Notes: generated by a model not told the origin, from the sequence alone. DNA of 64,000 nt from Metapseudomonas boanensis (GCF_018704125.1 NZ_JAGTIS010000015.1:45712-109711), one strand, 5' to 3'; shown: positions 54,965 to 64,000, numbered from the stretch's first letter. Made by a program: numbers and translations.

Positions 54965-55917
54965 CGAGGCACCTCTTGTTGTTCTGCGAGCGCCTGGACC
55001 TGCACGGCGCTTTCGAGCTGTTGCAGTTGCACCGCGTCGCCCAGGCCGAAGCCGACCTGGGTGACCGCCTGGGCCGCGATGGCGGTGGCGTGGCGCAGGG
55101 TGTGCGTGGCCGACCAACTGCTGAGCAGGCCATGGACCATGCCCGCCAGCAGCGTGTCGCCGGCCCCGACGGTGCTGACCACGGTAACCTTGGGCGGCAG
55201 CGCCTGGAGCGCCAGATCGGGGCCGAACCAGGACACGCCCCGGGCGCCTTGGGAGATCACCACCTGATCGATGCCCAGCGCCTGCAGGTGCGCAGCCTCG
55301 GCGGCCAACGCATCGCCGGCCTCCAGCGGGCGGCCACAGATTTCGGCCAGCTCGTCGGTGTTCGGTTTGACCAGCCAGGGCGTCACCAGCAGGCCGGCTC
55401 GCAAGGCCTCGCCGCTGCTGTCCAGGGCGACCTTCAATCCGTGCCGCTTGAGTCGGCGCAGCAACTCGCCGAACCAGGCGGGGTCGACGCCGCCAGGCAG
55501 GCTCCCCGCCAACACGGCGACGTCATGGCCAGGGGCGAGTTGGTCGAGACGGTCGAGCAGCTCGACCTGGGCCCGCTCGCTCACGTGCGGTCCGGGCCCG
55601 TTGATATCGGTGATGCGGCCATCGCGCTCGGCGAGCTTGATGTTGCTGCGGGTCTCGCCGGGGACGCGGACGAAACCATCGACGAAGCCACGGCGAGCGA
55701 ACAGCGCCTCGAAGGCTTCCGGGTTATCCGCGCCGAGGAAGCCAGCCACGCTGAGGCGGTGGCCGAGGTCCGCCAGCACCTGGGCGACATTCAGGCCCTT
55801 GCCGGCGGCATGGCTGACCTGGGCCAGGCTGCGATTGACCTGTCCAGGTTCGAGACGCTCCAGGCGCAGAGTCAGATCAAGCGCCGGGTTCAGGGTAAGG
55901 GTGAGGATGCGTGCCAT
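54961..55917 (-). CDS. fruK: 1-phosphofructokinase
   Basis: A 318-residue kinase of the PfkB family. The N-terminus (MARILTLTLNPALDLTLRLE) is diagnostic. The glycine motif near residue 38 is GKGLNVAQVLADLGH, and the PfkB C-terminal signature with the catalytic Asp is TVVSTVGAGDTLLAGMVHGL. It converts fructose 1-phosphate to fructose 1,6-bisphosphate. Its start overlaps the fruB stop by one base (TGATG). Confidence 0.94.
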   Translation of the reverse strand: MARILTLTLNPALDLTLRLERLEPGQVNRSLAQVSHAAGKGLNVAQVLADLGHRLSVAGFLGADNPEAFEALFARRGFVDGFVRVPGETRSNIKLAERDGRITDINGPGPHVSERAQVELLDRLDQLAPGHDVAVLAGSLPGGVDPAWFGELLRRLKRHGLKVALDSSGEALRAGLLVTPWLVKPNTDELAEICGRPLEAGDALAAEAAHLQALGIDQVVISQGARGVSWFGPDLALQALPPKVTVVSTVGAGDTLLAGMVHGLLSSWSATHTLRHATAIAAQAVTQVGFGLGDAVQLQQLESAVQVQALAEQQEVPR

Positions 55918-58778
55918 CAGAAGCGCTCCGCCAGAGCGCGCACGGCTGCTGCGCTGTCCAGGGCCAGGGCGCTTGCGGCCAGTTCCCGGGCGGCGGTGCG
56001 GCTGATCTCGCGCACCCGCGCCTTGACCTCGGCGATACCGCCAGCGGACAGGCTCAACTCATTCACGCCAAGGCCCACCAGCAAGGGCACGGCCAGCGGG
56101 TCGCCCGCCAGCTCCCCGCACACGCCCACCCATTTACCTTGGGCATGGGCGGCGCGCACGGTCATGTCGATCAGGTGCAGAACCGCCGGATGCAAGCCGT
56201 CGGCCTGGGCGGAAAGGGTCGGATGGCCACGGTCGATGGCCAGGCAGTACTGGGTCAGGTCGTTGGTGCCAATGCTGAAGAAATCCACTTCGCGGGCCAG
56301 CGCCGGGGCGATCAGCGCCGCCGAGGGCACCTCGACCATGATGCCCAGCTGCAGATCGGCCTGGGGAATCTCCGCGACCAGGGCCAGGGTCATGTCGCGG
56401 GCCTGGCGCCACTCATCGATGTTGCCGACCATTGGGAACATGATGCGCAGCGGTCGCCCATCACTGGCGCGCAGTAGCGCACGCAGCTGGGTTTCCATCA
56501 GATGCGGGCGTTGCAGGGTGAGGCGCACGCCACGCACACCGAGGAAGGGGTTTTCCTCTTCCGGCACCGGCCAGTAGGGCAAGGGTTTGTCACCGCCCAC
56601 ATCCAGGGTACGGGCCACCAGCGGGCGGCCGTCGAGGGCGTCGAATACGCGACGGTACTCAGCCTCTTGGGTCGCCAGGTCCGGCGCCTGCGGATGGGCC
56701 ATGAAGATGAATTCGGTACGCAGCAGGCCGACACCTTCGGCGCCATGGGCCACGGCCTTGGCGGCGCCGTTGCTGTCGCCCAGGTTGGCGCAGATCTCCA
56801 CCACGTGACCATCGCGAGTGGTGGCCGGCTCCAGCTTGTGGGCCTCGGCCAGGTGCAGGCGCCGCTGGCGGTTTTCCTGTTCCTGCTGTGCGCGCTCACG
56901 CTGTTCCGCATCTGGCGCGACCACCAGACGACCGCGTTGGCCGTCGAGCAGCAACGGGGTCTGAGGCGCCAGCAGCAGTACGCCAGCGCCGGCACCAACC
57001 AGCGCCGGAATGCCCAGGGCACGGGCGACGATAGCGCTGTGGGAGGTGGCGCCACCACGGGCCGTGAGGATGCCGGCGACGCGGTTGCGATCCAGTCGCG
57101 CCACGTCGGACGGGGCCATCTCGTCCATGATCAGGATGTAGGGCTCGTCCGGCTCCGCCACTTCCTCCACGCAGCAGAGCTGGCCAAGCACCCGGCGACC
57201 GATGTCACGCAGGTCGGCGGCGCGTTCGGCGAGCAGCGCATCGTGCAGGCTTTCCTGTTGGGCGGCAGCGCTTTCGATCACCGTCATCCAGGCGGCGGCC
57301 GCACTTTCACCTTGCTTCAGGCGGGTCTCCACCTCGTCGCCAAGGTCCGGGTCGGCAAGCATTTCCAGGTGGGTGATGAAGATTTCGCGGATGGCCTTGA
57401 CCTCACTGCGCAGCACCAGCGCCTCGATATCCCCGCGCACGTGGGCCAGGGCCTGCTGCAGGCGCTCACGCTCGACGGTCGGCGATTCGCCGCGCAGCGG
57501 GAAGTCCAGTTCCTTGCGCACATGAATGTGGGCCGGGCCGATGGCGATGCCCGGTGCGGCCGGTACGGCTTGCAACTGACTGCCTGCCGGGGGCGCCTGC
57601 ACCGGCACGGATTCCGCTTCGGGCTCCTGAGCCTGCGCCTCACCCACGGGCAGCGGCTCCACCTCCTCACCCAAGCCTTGTTCGATGGCGGCCTTCAAGG
57701 CCGGCAGCGCCTGCTCGGCGATACCGGGATCGGCGAGGATCTCGAGCACCTGGCCACGGCGAACGCCGAGGCTCAGCAGCTTACTCAGGCTCTTGGCCGA
57801 CACCGCAGGCACGCCGCTATCAGCCACCCGCACGCGAATGTCGCCTTCGAAGGCCTTGGCTAGCTGAACCAGTTCCTTCGCGGGGCGGGCGTGCAGGCCA
57901 TGAGCATTGGCCAGTGGCAGGCGCAAGCTCGGCCAGTCGGGCTGGACCTCGCCGCCGAGGGCTTCAAGCACCGCGCGGCGCTGCGTGGCGCGCGCCAGTT
58001 CGCGGCCACGGCCTTCGATCAGCAAAGCGCAGAGGCGCTCCAGCAACGCCAAGTGTGCGTCACCCAGGCTGGCCAGGCAGAACAGGCCGTTGAGCGGCTG
58101 GTCCAGGTAGCGCAATGGTTTGTCGGGCGTCAGATAGGCAAGACCGGGGCGCTGTACGGCCTGGTCGCTGTGCAGCCACCACAGGCCCTCGCCCAGGGGC
58201 AATGGATCACCCTGCAGCATGGCGGCGGCAAAGCCACTGCCAACGCAATCGGCCCGGCGCAGCAGGCGGGCACCTTGCAGCACCAGTTCGTCGTAATCCT
58301 CGGCTGGCACGGCAAGGCCAATCAGTTGGTCGTCCAGGGCCAGTTCCTGAGGGGCACTCTGCAGCAGCTTGAGCACTTCTTCCGGGCCCTGCGCGCGGCG
58401 CAGTTCGCTGCCGAGGTCGGCCTCGCCCAAGGCACGGGTAAGGATCTGCAGGAGGCGCAGGTGTTCGTCGGATTTGGCGGCAATGCCAATGGCCAGGTAG
58501 ACAATCTGGCCATCGCCCCAATCCACGCCTTCGGGGAATTGCATCAGGCGCACCCCGGTACGATGGACCAGGTCGCGGGTCTGCGGGGTACCATGGGGGA
58601 TGGCGATGCCCTGGCCCAGGTAGGTGGAGCCCTGCCCCTCGCGAGCCTGCAGCCCGGCCAGGTATCCGGGCGCGACCAGCCCATCCCCCTCGAGCTGTCC
58701 GGCCAGCATTTGCAGTGCAGCGGCCTTGTCCGGCGCCGACAGTCCCATGGAGACCTGTCCTGCGGTCAGTTCGAGCAT
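55917..58778 (-). CDS. fruB: Fructose PTS multiphosphoryl transfer protein (EIIA-HPr-EI)
   Basis: A 953-residue three-domain protein. EIIA is at the N-terminus with the phospho-His in GIAIPHGTPQTRDLV near residue 65. HPr lies in the middle with NAHGLHARPAKELVQLAK near 290. Enzyme I fills the C-terminal 550 residues with the active His in GGATSHSAIVARALGIPALV near 590 and PEP-binding motifs GVGLLRTEFIF and IGTNDLTQYCLAIDRGHP. It carries phosphate from PEP to FruA. It is the first gene of fruBKA; the promoter is in the divergent gap with cra, where a Cra box is present. Confidence 0.95.
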   Translation of the reverse strand: MLELTAGQVSMGLSAPDKAAALQMLAGQLEGDGLVAPGYLAGLQAREGQGSTYLGQGIAIPHGTPQTRDLVHRTGVRLMQFPEGVDWGDGQIVYLAIGIAAKSDEHLRLLQILTRALGEADLGSELRRAQGPEEVLKLLQSAPQELALDDQLIGLAVPAEDYDELVLQGARLLRRADCVGSGFAAAMLQGDPLPLGEGLWWLHSDQAVQRPGLAYLTPDKPLRYLDQPLNGLFCLASLGDAHLALLERLCALLIEGRGRELARATQRRAVLEALGGEVQPDWPSLRLPLANAHGLHARPAKELVQLAKAFEGDIRVRVADSGVPAVSAKSLSKLLSLGVRRGQVLEILADPGIAEQALPALKAAIEQGLGEEVEPLPVGEAQAQEPEAESVPVQAPPAGSQLQAVPAAPGIAIGPAHIHVRKELDFPLRGESPTVERERLQQALAHVRGDIEALVLRSEVKAIREIFITHLEMLADPDLGDEVETRLKQGESAAAAWMTVIESAAAQQESLHDALLAERAADLRDIGRRVLGQLCCVEEVAEPDEPYILIMDEMAPSDVARLDRNRVAGILTARGGATSHSAIVARALGIPALVGAGAGVLLLAPQTPLLLDGQRGRLVVAPDAEQRERAQQEQENRQRRLHLAEAHKLEPATTRDGHVVEICANLGDSNGAAKAVAHGAEGVGLLRTEFIFMAHPQAPDLATQEAEYRRVFDALDGRPLVARTLDVGGDKPLPYWPVPEEENPFLGVRGVRLTLQRPHLMETQLRALLRASDGRPLRIMFPMVGNIDEWRQARDMTLALVAEIPQADLQLGIMVEVPSAALIAPALAREVDFFSIGTNDLTQYCLAIDRGHPTLSAQADGLHPAVLHLIDMTVRAAHAQGKWVGVCGELAGDPLAVPLLVGLGVNELSLSAGGIAEVKARVREISRTAARELAASALALDSAAAVRALAERF

Positions 58779-58887
58779 TGCATCACCTCACACGGGCCTT
58801 GAGCCCTTCTTGTCGTTATCGCCAAGCCTTCAGCGTGTCATCACCAATCGTCGCGGCGATCGATTAAAGCGTAGACAGAACACTTGC

Positions 58888-58899
58888 TGAATCGTTTCA
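58888..58899. promoter_or_regulatory. Cra/FruR operator
   Basis: The 12-mer tgaatcgtttca is nearly palindromic and matches the Cra/FruR box core (TGAAnCGnTTCA; TTAAACGTTTCA in P. putida as I recall). It lies between fruB and cra, about 110 bases before fruB and 87 before cra. Confidence 0.75.
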
Positions 58900-58985
58900 C
58901 TAAACTCAGTGGGCACGTTACTCGATAATCTTCGTTTCTTGAAGCCCGCCCGATGAAACACATACGCATAACAGGAGCCGCGAAC

Positions 58986-59978
58986 TTGAAACTCAGCGAT
59001 ATCGCTCGCCTGGCCGGCGTCTCGGTGACCACGGCCAGCTATGTGATCAACGGCAAGGCCGAGCAGAAGCGCATCAGCCCGGCGACCGTGGAGCGTGTGC
59101 AGGCAGTGGTCGACGAGCACGGTTTCAAGCCAAACCCCCAGGCGGCCGGGCTGCGCAGCCGACAGACACGCACCCTCGGTTTCATCCTGCCGGACCTGGA
59201 AAACCCCAGTTATGCGCGCCTGGCCAAGCTGCTCGAACAGGGCGCCCGAGCCCGCGGTTATCAACTGCTGATCGCCAGCTCGGACGACGAGCCGGAAAGC
59301 GAGCGCCAGCTGCTCAAGCTGTTCCGCTCGCGCCGCTGCGATGCGCTGATCGTCGCCAGCTGCCTGCCGCCTGATGACGACAGTATTCGCCGACTGCAGG
59401 ACGAAGGACTGCCGGTGATCGCTGTCGACCGCGAATTGGACCCGCAGCATTTCAGCTCGGTGGTCAGCGACGACCGCGAGGCCTGCCTGCAACTGACCCG
59501 CAGCCTGCTGCACCCGGCGCCCCGGCATATCGCCCTGCTCGGCGCGCGGCCCGAACTGGTCACCAGCGCCGAGCGCAGCGCCGGCTTCCGCGAGGCGGTT
59601 GCCGGACTCGATTGCAAGGTGACGATGGAGCATGGTGAAGAGTTCAGCCGTGAGTGCGGCCGCCGGCTGATGCACGACCTGCTGGAGCGCATGGATCAGC
59701 TGCCGGATGTGCTGATCACCACGGCCTACGTGCTGCTGGCAGGCGTGCTGGATGTGCTGCGTGAACGCGGGGACTGGCCGAACCAACTGCGGGTGGGCAC
59801 TTTCGGCGATACGCAGTTGCTGGATTTCCTGCCGCTACCGGTGAACTCCATGTACCAGCAGCACGAACTGATCGCCGATCAGGTCCTGCGCCTGGCCCTG
59901 GCGGCGGTGGAGCAGGAGCGCTACCAGCCCGGCGTGCGGGCGGTACCGCGGATGCTCAAGGAGCGGATTGCGCAGTAG
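58986..59978 (+). CDS. cra: Catabolite repressor/activator Cra (FruR), LacI family
   Basis: A 330-residue regulator. The TTG at 58986 is favoured: aggag lies 8 bases upstream and the protein then starts MKLSDIARLAGVSVTTASYV, the normal Cra N-terminus; the ATG at 58953 would add eleven unusual residues. The hinge and core follow (RTLGFILPDLENPSYARLAK; VIAVDRELDPQHFSSVVSDD). In Pseudomonas Cra binds fructose 1-phosphate and mainly represses fruBKA, which lies divergent with the operator in between. Confidence 0.93.
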   Translation: MKLSDIARLAGVSVTTASYVINGKAEQKRISPATVERVQAVVDEHGFKPNPQAAGLRSRQTRTLGFILPDLENPSYARLAKLLEQGARARGYQLLIASSDDEPESERQLLKLFRSRRCDALIVASCLPPDDDSIRRLQDEGLPVIAVDRELDPQHFSSVVSDDREACLQLTRSLLHPAPRHIALLGARPELVTSAERSAGFREAVAGLDCKVTMEHGEEFSRECGRRLMHDLLERMDQLPDVLITTAYVLLAGVLDVLRERGDWPNQLRVGTFGDTQLLDFLPLPVNSMYQQHELIADQVLRLALAAVEQERYQPGVRAVPRMLKERIAQ

Positions 59979-60015
59979 CGTGTCTCCCCCTTCCCGGAGG
60001 GGGGCTGCTCGGTCC

Positions 60016-60396
60016 GTAGGAGCCAGCGCGCTGGTGAACAGCACCGCTCAAGAGCTTCGCGAGCAAGCTCGCTCCTACAGACCCACCCGCTGGGCTGTTT
60101 CTGATACCTGGCTGGAAACCGCGTCAGCGGTTGTACCCCTGTAGGAGCCAGCTCGCTGGCGAACGGCACCGTTCAAGAGCTTCGCGAGCAAGAACTCGGC
60201 GTCCCCCCGCGCGCCTACAAAGGTGCTGAGCGCGCCCGGTGTCGGCCAACCCCGACGACACCTTCCACGTCGACTACGACCAGCTCGGCTCCATCGCCTG
60301 CCGGTTTGTCTGAGCCACGCACGCCCTTGTAGGAGCGAGCTTGCTCGCGAAAGTCCCGAGCACGGAGCATTCGCCAGCAAGCTGGCTCCTACAGCT
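60016..60396. repeat. Cluster of REP-type repeats
   Basis: At least five REP-like units (core gtaggagc-ag/cg-gc...gctcctac): near 60016, 60051-60081, 60140-60165, 60328-60355 and 60366-60396. Some are paired head to head (gtaggagccag...cgctcctac) and would form hairpins. This is the familiar short intergenic repeat of Pseudomonas and lies between cra and hpaI. Confidence 0.8.
60229..60313 (+). pseudogene. Possible gene-end remnant between REP units
   Basis: Between two REP groups an open stretch reads SANPDDTFHVDYDQLGSIAC, then RFV and stop. It is protein-like in composition but has no start, and the flanks are repeats. It may be the end of a lost gene. Weak. Confidence 0.3.
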
Positions 60397-60418
60397 GGCG
60401 CCCTAACAAGGAGTGCCC

Positions 60419-61222
60419 ATGAACCTGCCGATCAATACCTTCAAGCAACGCCTGCAATCCGGCCAGCCGCAGATCGGCCTCTGGCTAGGCCTGGCCGACG
60501 CCTACTGCGCCGAGTTGGCGGCCAACGCCGGTTTCGATTGGCTGCTGGTCGACGGCGAACACGCACCCAACGACCTGCGCAGCCTGCTGGCCCAGTTGCA
60601 GGCCATCGCGCCCTACCCATCCCAGCCGATCATCCGACCACCCATCGGTGATGCGGTACTGATCAAGCAACTGCTGGATATCGGCGCCCAGACCCTGCTG
60701 GTGCCGATGGTCGAGTCCGCCGAGCAAGCAGCAGAACTGGTGCGTGCCATGCGTTATCCGCCCAACGGCATTCGTGGTGTGGGCAGTGCCCTGGCCCGAG
60801 CCTCGCGCTGGAACAGCATCCCCGGCTATCTGGAGCATGCTGACGAGCAAATGTGCCTGCTGGTGCAGATCGAAAATCTCGACGGCCTGGCCAACCTCGA
60901 CGTCATTGCGGCGATCGAAGGCGTGGATGGCGTGTTCATCGGACCGGCCGACCTCTCCGCCGCCATGGGCCATCGCGGCAACCCCGGCCACCCCGAAGTG
61001 CAGGCTGCTATCGAAGACGCGATCCTGCGCATCCAGAAAGCCGGCAAGGCCGCCGGCATCCTCTCCGCAGACCAGGCGCTGGCGCGCCGCTACATCGAAC
61101 TGGGCGCGGCCTTCGTTGCGGTGGGGGTGGACACCACCATCCTGATGCGCGGTCTGCAGAGCCTGGCGGGTGCTTTCAAGGGAGCTTCCGCGCCTGTGAT
61201 CGGAGCAGGTGGCGTGTACTGA
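60419..61222 (+). CDS. hpaI: HpcH/HpaI-family aldolase (4-hydroxy-2-oxoheptanedioate aldolase type)
   Basis: A 267-residue class II aldolase from the ATG at 60419 (aaggag in front; the GTG at 60413 overlaps that signal). Typical segments are [40 protein letters not shown] (catalytic His and metal-region), [20 protein letters not shown] (metal-binding Glu), and [17 protein letters not shown] (metal-binding Asp). The family cleaves 4-hydroxy-2-oxo acids to pyruvate plus an aldehyde. No other hpa genes are visible, so its substrate here is open; the aldehyde dehydrogenase downstream might use the product. Confidence 0.88.
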   Translation: MNLPINTFKQRLQSGQPQIGLWLGLADAYCAELAANAGFDWLLVDGEHAPNDLRSLLAQLQAIAPYPSQPIIRPPIGDAVLIKQLLDIGAQTLLVPMVESAEQAAELVRAMRYPPNGIRGVGSALARASRWNSIPGYLEHADEQMCLLVQIENLDGLANLDVIAAIEGVDGVFIGPADLSAAMGHRGNPGHPEVQAAIEDAILRIQKAGKAAGILSADQALARRYIELGAAFVAVGVDTTILMRGLQSLAGAFKGASAPVIGAGGVY

Positions 61223-61448
61223 CAGGACAGGAGGGGATACGAAATCCGGAGTCCCCCGGAAATCGGCTTTCGTATCGACCATGGATTGGTGCCCCTACGG
61301 GCCGCTTGGCGAATGAATTCGCCCCCACAAAGAGCGGCCTGCGGGCCTGCCCGGATAGCCTCCTCCCCCGCGTGCGGGAGAGGGCTGGGGAGAGGGCCGG
61401 CGGGCAGACCTGCGGTCCATATCGCGAAGCACTCGCTCCCCCCAGCCA
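61223..61448. other. Gap with hairpin and low-complexity repeats after hpaI
   Basis: Arms gatacgaaa (61236-61244) and tttcgtatc (61268-61276) form a hairpin and may end hpaI transcription, though no T run follows. A G-rich stretch (61370-61400) resembles the ctccccc...gggagaggg repeat common in high-GC genomes. Confidence 0.45.
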
Positions 61449-63350
61449 TTACCCCCGCGTCGCGATCGAGTGCTTGCGCAGCTTGCGATAGAGGGTGTTG
61501 CGGCTAATGCCGAGTTGCTCGGCCGTGCGGGTCATGTGCCAGCGCTGGCTGTCCAGGGCACTGAGCAAGGCGGTGCGCTCGGCGTCGTCCAGGGGGTTTG
61601 CCGGCGGTTCGACAGGAACGGCCGGAGACGTGGCGCGGAGGATCTCGCGGGGCAGATCGGTGAGGTGGATCACGCCGTCCTCGCAGAGGGCCGCGAGGGT
61701 CCGCAGTACGTTGCGCAGTTGCCGCACGTTACCCGGCCAGTGGTAGTCCAGCAGTGCCTGGAGAGCCTCGTCGTCAACGCGGACTCGCTGGCCGCGAGCT
61801 TCTTCGGCCAGCAGGTGTTGCAGCAGTTCGGGCTTGTCACTGCGCTCGCGCAGTGGCGGCAGGTTGAGTACCAGGCCGTTGAGGCGGTAGTAGAGGTCCT
61901 CGCGGAACGCGCCATCTTGCACGCACACCTCGAGCTCTCGGTGAGTGGCGCTGATGATGCGTACATCCACAGCCTGGGCCTCACCGCCGATGGGCACCAC
62001 CTGACGCTCTTCCAGCACGCGTAGCAGGCGGGTCTGCAGAGCCAGGGGCATATCGCCGATTTCGTCGAGGAACAGCGTGCCACCGTCGGCCTGCTGCAGC
62101 TTGCCGCGCATGCCTTCCTTGCGCGCGCCGGTGAAGCTGCCGCCGCGATAGCCGAACAGTTCGCTCTCGATCAGGGTTTCCGGGATCGCCGCACAGTTCA
62201 GCGCAACGAAAGGCTTTTCGGCGCGCGAACTGGCCAGGTGCAGCGCACGGGCGAAAGCTTCCTTGCCGGAGCCGGTTTCGCCACTGATCAGCAGCGGCAC
62301 ATCGCGTTCATAAACGCGCAGGGCTCGGCGGAAGTCGGTCTGCAACGCGGCATCACCCAGGCAGATGCCAGAAAGTGCAGGCTTCGCCGGTGCCAACGGG
62401 ACAGGCTTGGGCAGGCTGCGCGGCTGGCCGCGCAGTGCGGCGAACAGTGCACGGCCGTTGCGCGTACGCAGGGGCCAACTGGTGGCAGGCTGCGGCGTGG
62501 CCCGCCCAAGCAGTTCGTCCAGGCGGCAATCGAAGAAGGCTTCCACCGGTTCGCCGAGCAGACGCTCACGGGACGAGCCCAGCAGATTGATGGCGCTTTG
62601 GTTCACTGCGCGAATGCGGCCTCCGCCATCGAAGGCCACCAACCCCTCGCTGAACAGGCCGACATATTCGGCTTGCAGGTGAAAGCGCAGCAGCCACTCG
62701 CCCTCGTAGCGACGCAGGAAGTAGCAACTCTCGATCATCTTCGCCGAGAGGTTGACCAGGGCCATGGTGTGGAACTGGCTCTGGCGCGAGACGTCATGGC
62801 GTGCGGACGAGACATCGAGCACGGCGAGCAGGTCGCCCTGTGGATCGAACACCGGACTGGCGGAACAGGTCAGGCCGGTGTGGCGGCTGCGGAAATGTTC
62901 GTCCTGGTGGATGGTCAGCGCCTGGCGTTCGACCACACAGGTGCCGATGCCGTTGGTGCCTTCGCTGGCTTCACTCCAATCAGCGCCAAGCCAGAGGCCG
63001 GCGCGCTCGAAAGTCGGACGCTCAGCGCTGGCAGTGACGCAATTGAGGATGACCCCGCGTGAATCGGTCAGCAGCACGGCATGGCCGGCACCGGAGAGCT
63101 GCCGGTAGAGGTTGTTCATCTCGCCGTTGGCGATCTCCAGCACCTGCTGCAGCCGCTCGCGGCATTCGAGCATGCGCGCGTGCTCCAGCACCGTCGGCGC
63201 CATGGGAAGGGCCGGATCGAGGTGGTAGTCCTCCAGGCAACGCAGCCAGGAGCGAGCGATCGAGGGATCGGCAGCAGGTCCGCTGGCCTGTGCCTTGCCC
63301 CCTGCCACGGTCAGCACTTGCTGCGCGTGACGGCTGAGAGGGTTCTGCAT
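61449..63350 (-). CDS. Sigma-54-dependent activator (AcoR-like, Fis family)
   Basis: A 633-residue regulator from the ATG at 63350 (MQNPLSRHAQQVLTVAGGKA); a longer upstream frame is unlikely. The N-terminal half is a GAF-type sensor (LTDSRGVILNCVTASAERPT; GTNGIGTCVVERQALTIHQD) and a PAS-like segment. The AAA+ core has Walker A LLISGETGSGKEAFARALHL, the GAFTGA-like loop as GYRGGSFTGARKEG, and Walker B GGTLFLDEIGDMPLAL. A Fis-type HTH ends the protein (MTRTAEQLGISRNTLYRKLR). It reads away from an aldehyde dehydrogenase gene that has a sigma-54 promoter, which it probably activates. Confidence 0.9.
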   Translation of the reverse strand: MQNPLSRHAQQVLTVAGGKAQASGPAADPSIARSWLRCLEDYHLDPALPMAPTVLEHARMLECRERLQQVLEIANGEMNNLYRQLSGAGHAVLLTDSRGVILNCVTASAERPTFERAGLWLGADWSEASEGTNGIGTCVVERQALTIHQDEHFRSRHTGLTCSASPVFDPQGDLLAVLDVSSARHDVSRQSQFHTMALVNLSAKMIESCYFLRRYEGEWLLRFHLQAEYVGLFSEGLVAFDGGGRIRAVNQSAINLLGSSRERLLGEPVEAFFDCRLDELLGRATPQPATSWPLRTRNGRALFAALRGQPRSLPKPVPLAPAKPALSGICLGDAALQTDFRRALRVYERDVPLLISGETGSGKEAFARALHLASSRAEKPFVALNCAAIPETLIESELFGYRGGSFTGARKEGMRGKLQQADGGTLFLDEIGDMPLALQTRLLRVLEERQVVPIGGEAQAVDVRIISATHRELEVCVQDGAFREDLYYRLNGLVLNLPPLRERSDKPELLQHLLAEEARGQRVRVDDEALQALLDYHWPGNVRQLRNVLRTLAALCEDGVIHLTDLPREILRATSPAVPVEPPANPLDDAERTALLSALDSQRWHMTRTAEQLGISRNTLYRKLRKHSIATRG

Positions 63351-63476
63351 TGTTGTTCTTCTCCAGTGCGGACTTCCGGGAGGCAGCCCGGGCCTTGGCG
63401 AGGCACCCGCATCGCCGCAGCATCCTCCAGCGTAGGTTGCTTTGCAATGGCTGCTCGACCCATCGGTCATGAGCTG

Positions 63477-63501
63477 TGTCAGATACGTGACAAAGTGTCA
63501 C
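63477..63501. promoter_or_regulatory. Candidate upstream activating sites for the sigma-54 regulator
   Basis: tgtcagatacgtgaca is an inverted repeat (tgtca / tgaca) and overlaps gtgacaaagtgtcac (gtgaca / tgtcac). They lie 90-115 bases upstream of the sigma-54 promoter, the expected distance for an enhancer-binding protein. Confidence 0.6.
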
Positions 63502-63590
63502 TCACCCTTGTACCGGACCTGCCACAGACATCATCCGCACACGCTTGAACACCAGCAAGCAACCCCTCTAAATCGGCATTTCCAGCACTC

Positions 63591-63606
63591 TGGCCCAGCC
63601 CTTGCT
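63591..63606 (+). promoter_or_regulatory. Sigma-54 promoter of the aldehyde dehydrogenase gene
   Basis: tggcccagcccttgct matches the -24/-12 consensus (TGGCACGN4TTGCW), with GG and GC separated by ten bases, 62 bases before the start codon. Confidence 0.75.
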
Positions 63607-63667
63607 CTGAGTAGACAAACGCCAGCAAGCGTCCTCCCCAGTAGAACAAGAGCCAGGAGAAACACTA

Positions 63668-64000
63668 TGCGTTACGCACAACCCGGTACCCCCGGCGCCA
63701 TCGTTTCCTTCAAGTCTCGCTACGGCAACTACATCGGCGGCGAGTTTGTCGCGCCAGTCAAAGGCCAGTACTTCACCAATACCTCGCCGGTGAATGGCCA
63801 GCCCATCGCCGAATTCCCGCGCTCCACTGCCGAAGATGTCGAAAAAGCCCTGGACGCTGCCCATGCCGCCGCCGATGCCTGGGGCCGCACCTCGGTCCAG
63901 GATCGCTCGAACATCCTGCTGAAGATCGCCGATCGCATCGAGCAGAATCTCGAAGTGCTGGCTGTCACTGAAACCTGGGATAACGGCAAGGCCGTGCGCG
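63668..64000 (+). CDS. exaC: NAD-dependent aldehyde dehydrogenase (ExaC/AcoD type), 3' end outside window
   Basis: The first 111 residues of the enzyme are present. The N-terminus (MRYAQPGTPGAIVSFKSRYG, then NYIGGEFVAPVKGQYFTNTS) is that of ExaC/AcoD acetaldehyde dehydrogenases, followed by PVNGQPIAEFPRSTAEDVEK and ETWDNGKAVR. It oxidises acetaldehyde and similar aldehydes to acids. An aggag ribosome-binding site precedes the ATG. The sigma-54 promoter and divergent activator gene indicate induction by alcohols or aldehydes. Confidence 0.92.

Noticed and set aside
54976..56577. 533-codon plus-strand frame opposite fruK and fruB
   Set aside because: Spans two well-supported minus-strand genes and has no recognisable domain.
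56502..57863. 453-codon plus-strand frame opposite fruB
   Set aside because: Shadow of the Enzyme I coding sequence; the minus-strand gene has all active-site motifs.

Overview
The window looks like a chromosome segment of a Pseudomonas species: high GC, a lactate-utilisation operon, a Pseudomonas-type fruBKA/cra locus, REP-type repeats of the form 'gtaggagc...gctc', and a tmRNA gene whose proteolysis tag (ANDDNYGAALAA) resembles the tags of this genus. It consists of a left core part (1-7124), a genomic island of about 39 kb integrated at the 3' end of the tmRNA gene (about 7125-46019), a short scar of broken genes (46.1-47.3 kb), and a right core part (47.8-64 kb).

Left core: the end of lutC, a fused FAD/Fe-S D-lactate dehydrogenase (overlapping start), a small periplasmic protein, a hybrid sensor histidine kinase, and ssrA with its terminator.

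Island: a P4-type tyrosine integrase lies beside ssrA. Next come accessory genes, including a protein made of about 17 repeats of 25 residues. A five-gene recombination module follows (split zinc-ribbon protein, DUF932, YqaJ nuclease, RDF-like protein, small membrane protein, second split zinc-ribbon protein), in which every intergenic gap carries a hairpin. After several small orphan genes comes the main defence cargo: a class 1 DISARM operon reading leftwards (drmD, drmMI, a 69-aa ORF, drmA, drmB, drmC, then vsr), with a convergent cytosine-5 methyltransferase. A broken zinc-ribbon/OB-fold gene and a divergent WYL-domain regulator with a palindrome in front of it separate DISARM from a second two-gene module: a RapA-like SNF2 helicase and an Hsp70/actin-fold ATPase. 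I do not recognise this pair as a named system; it is the best candidate here for an undescribed one. The island ends with an inovirus Gp2-like protein, an AlpA regulator, and a gene for a protein with a C-terminal ribbon-helix-helix domain, preceded by eight repeats in exact 11-bp phase. Paired integrase-arm-like repeats and a degraded copy of the tmRNA 3' end followed by a terminator mark the right boundary.

Right core: after a chimeric response-regulator/XRE pseudogene and a broken lipocalin-like gene come a polar amino-acid ABC importer with an embedded aspartoacylase/desuccinylase-family hydrolase and an RpiR regulator; the fructose PTS (fruB-fruK-fruA) with divergent cra; a REP cluster; hpaI-type aldolase; and a sigma-54 activator divergent from an exaC-type aldehyde dehydrogenase with recognisable sigma-54 promoter and upstream activating palindromes. 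All functions are inferred from reading the sequence; no database search was run.
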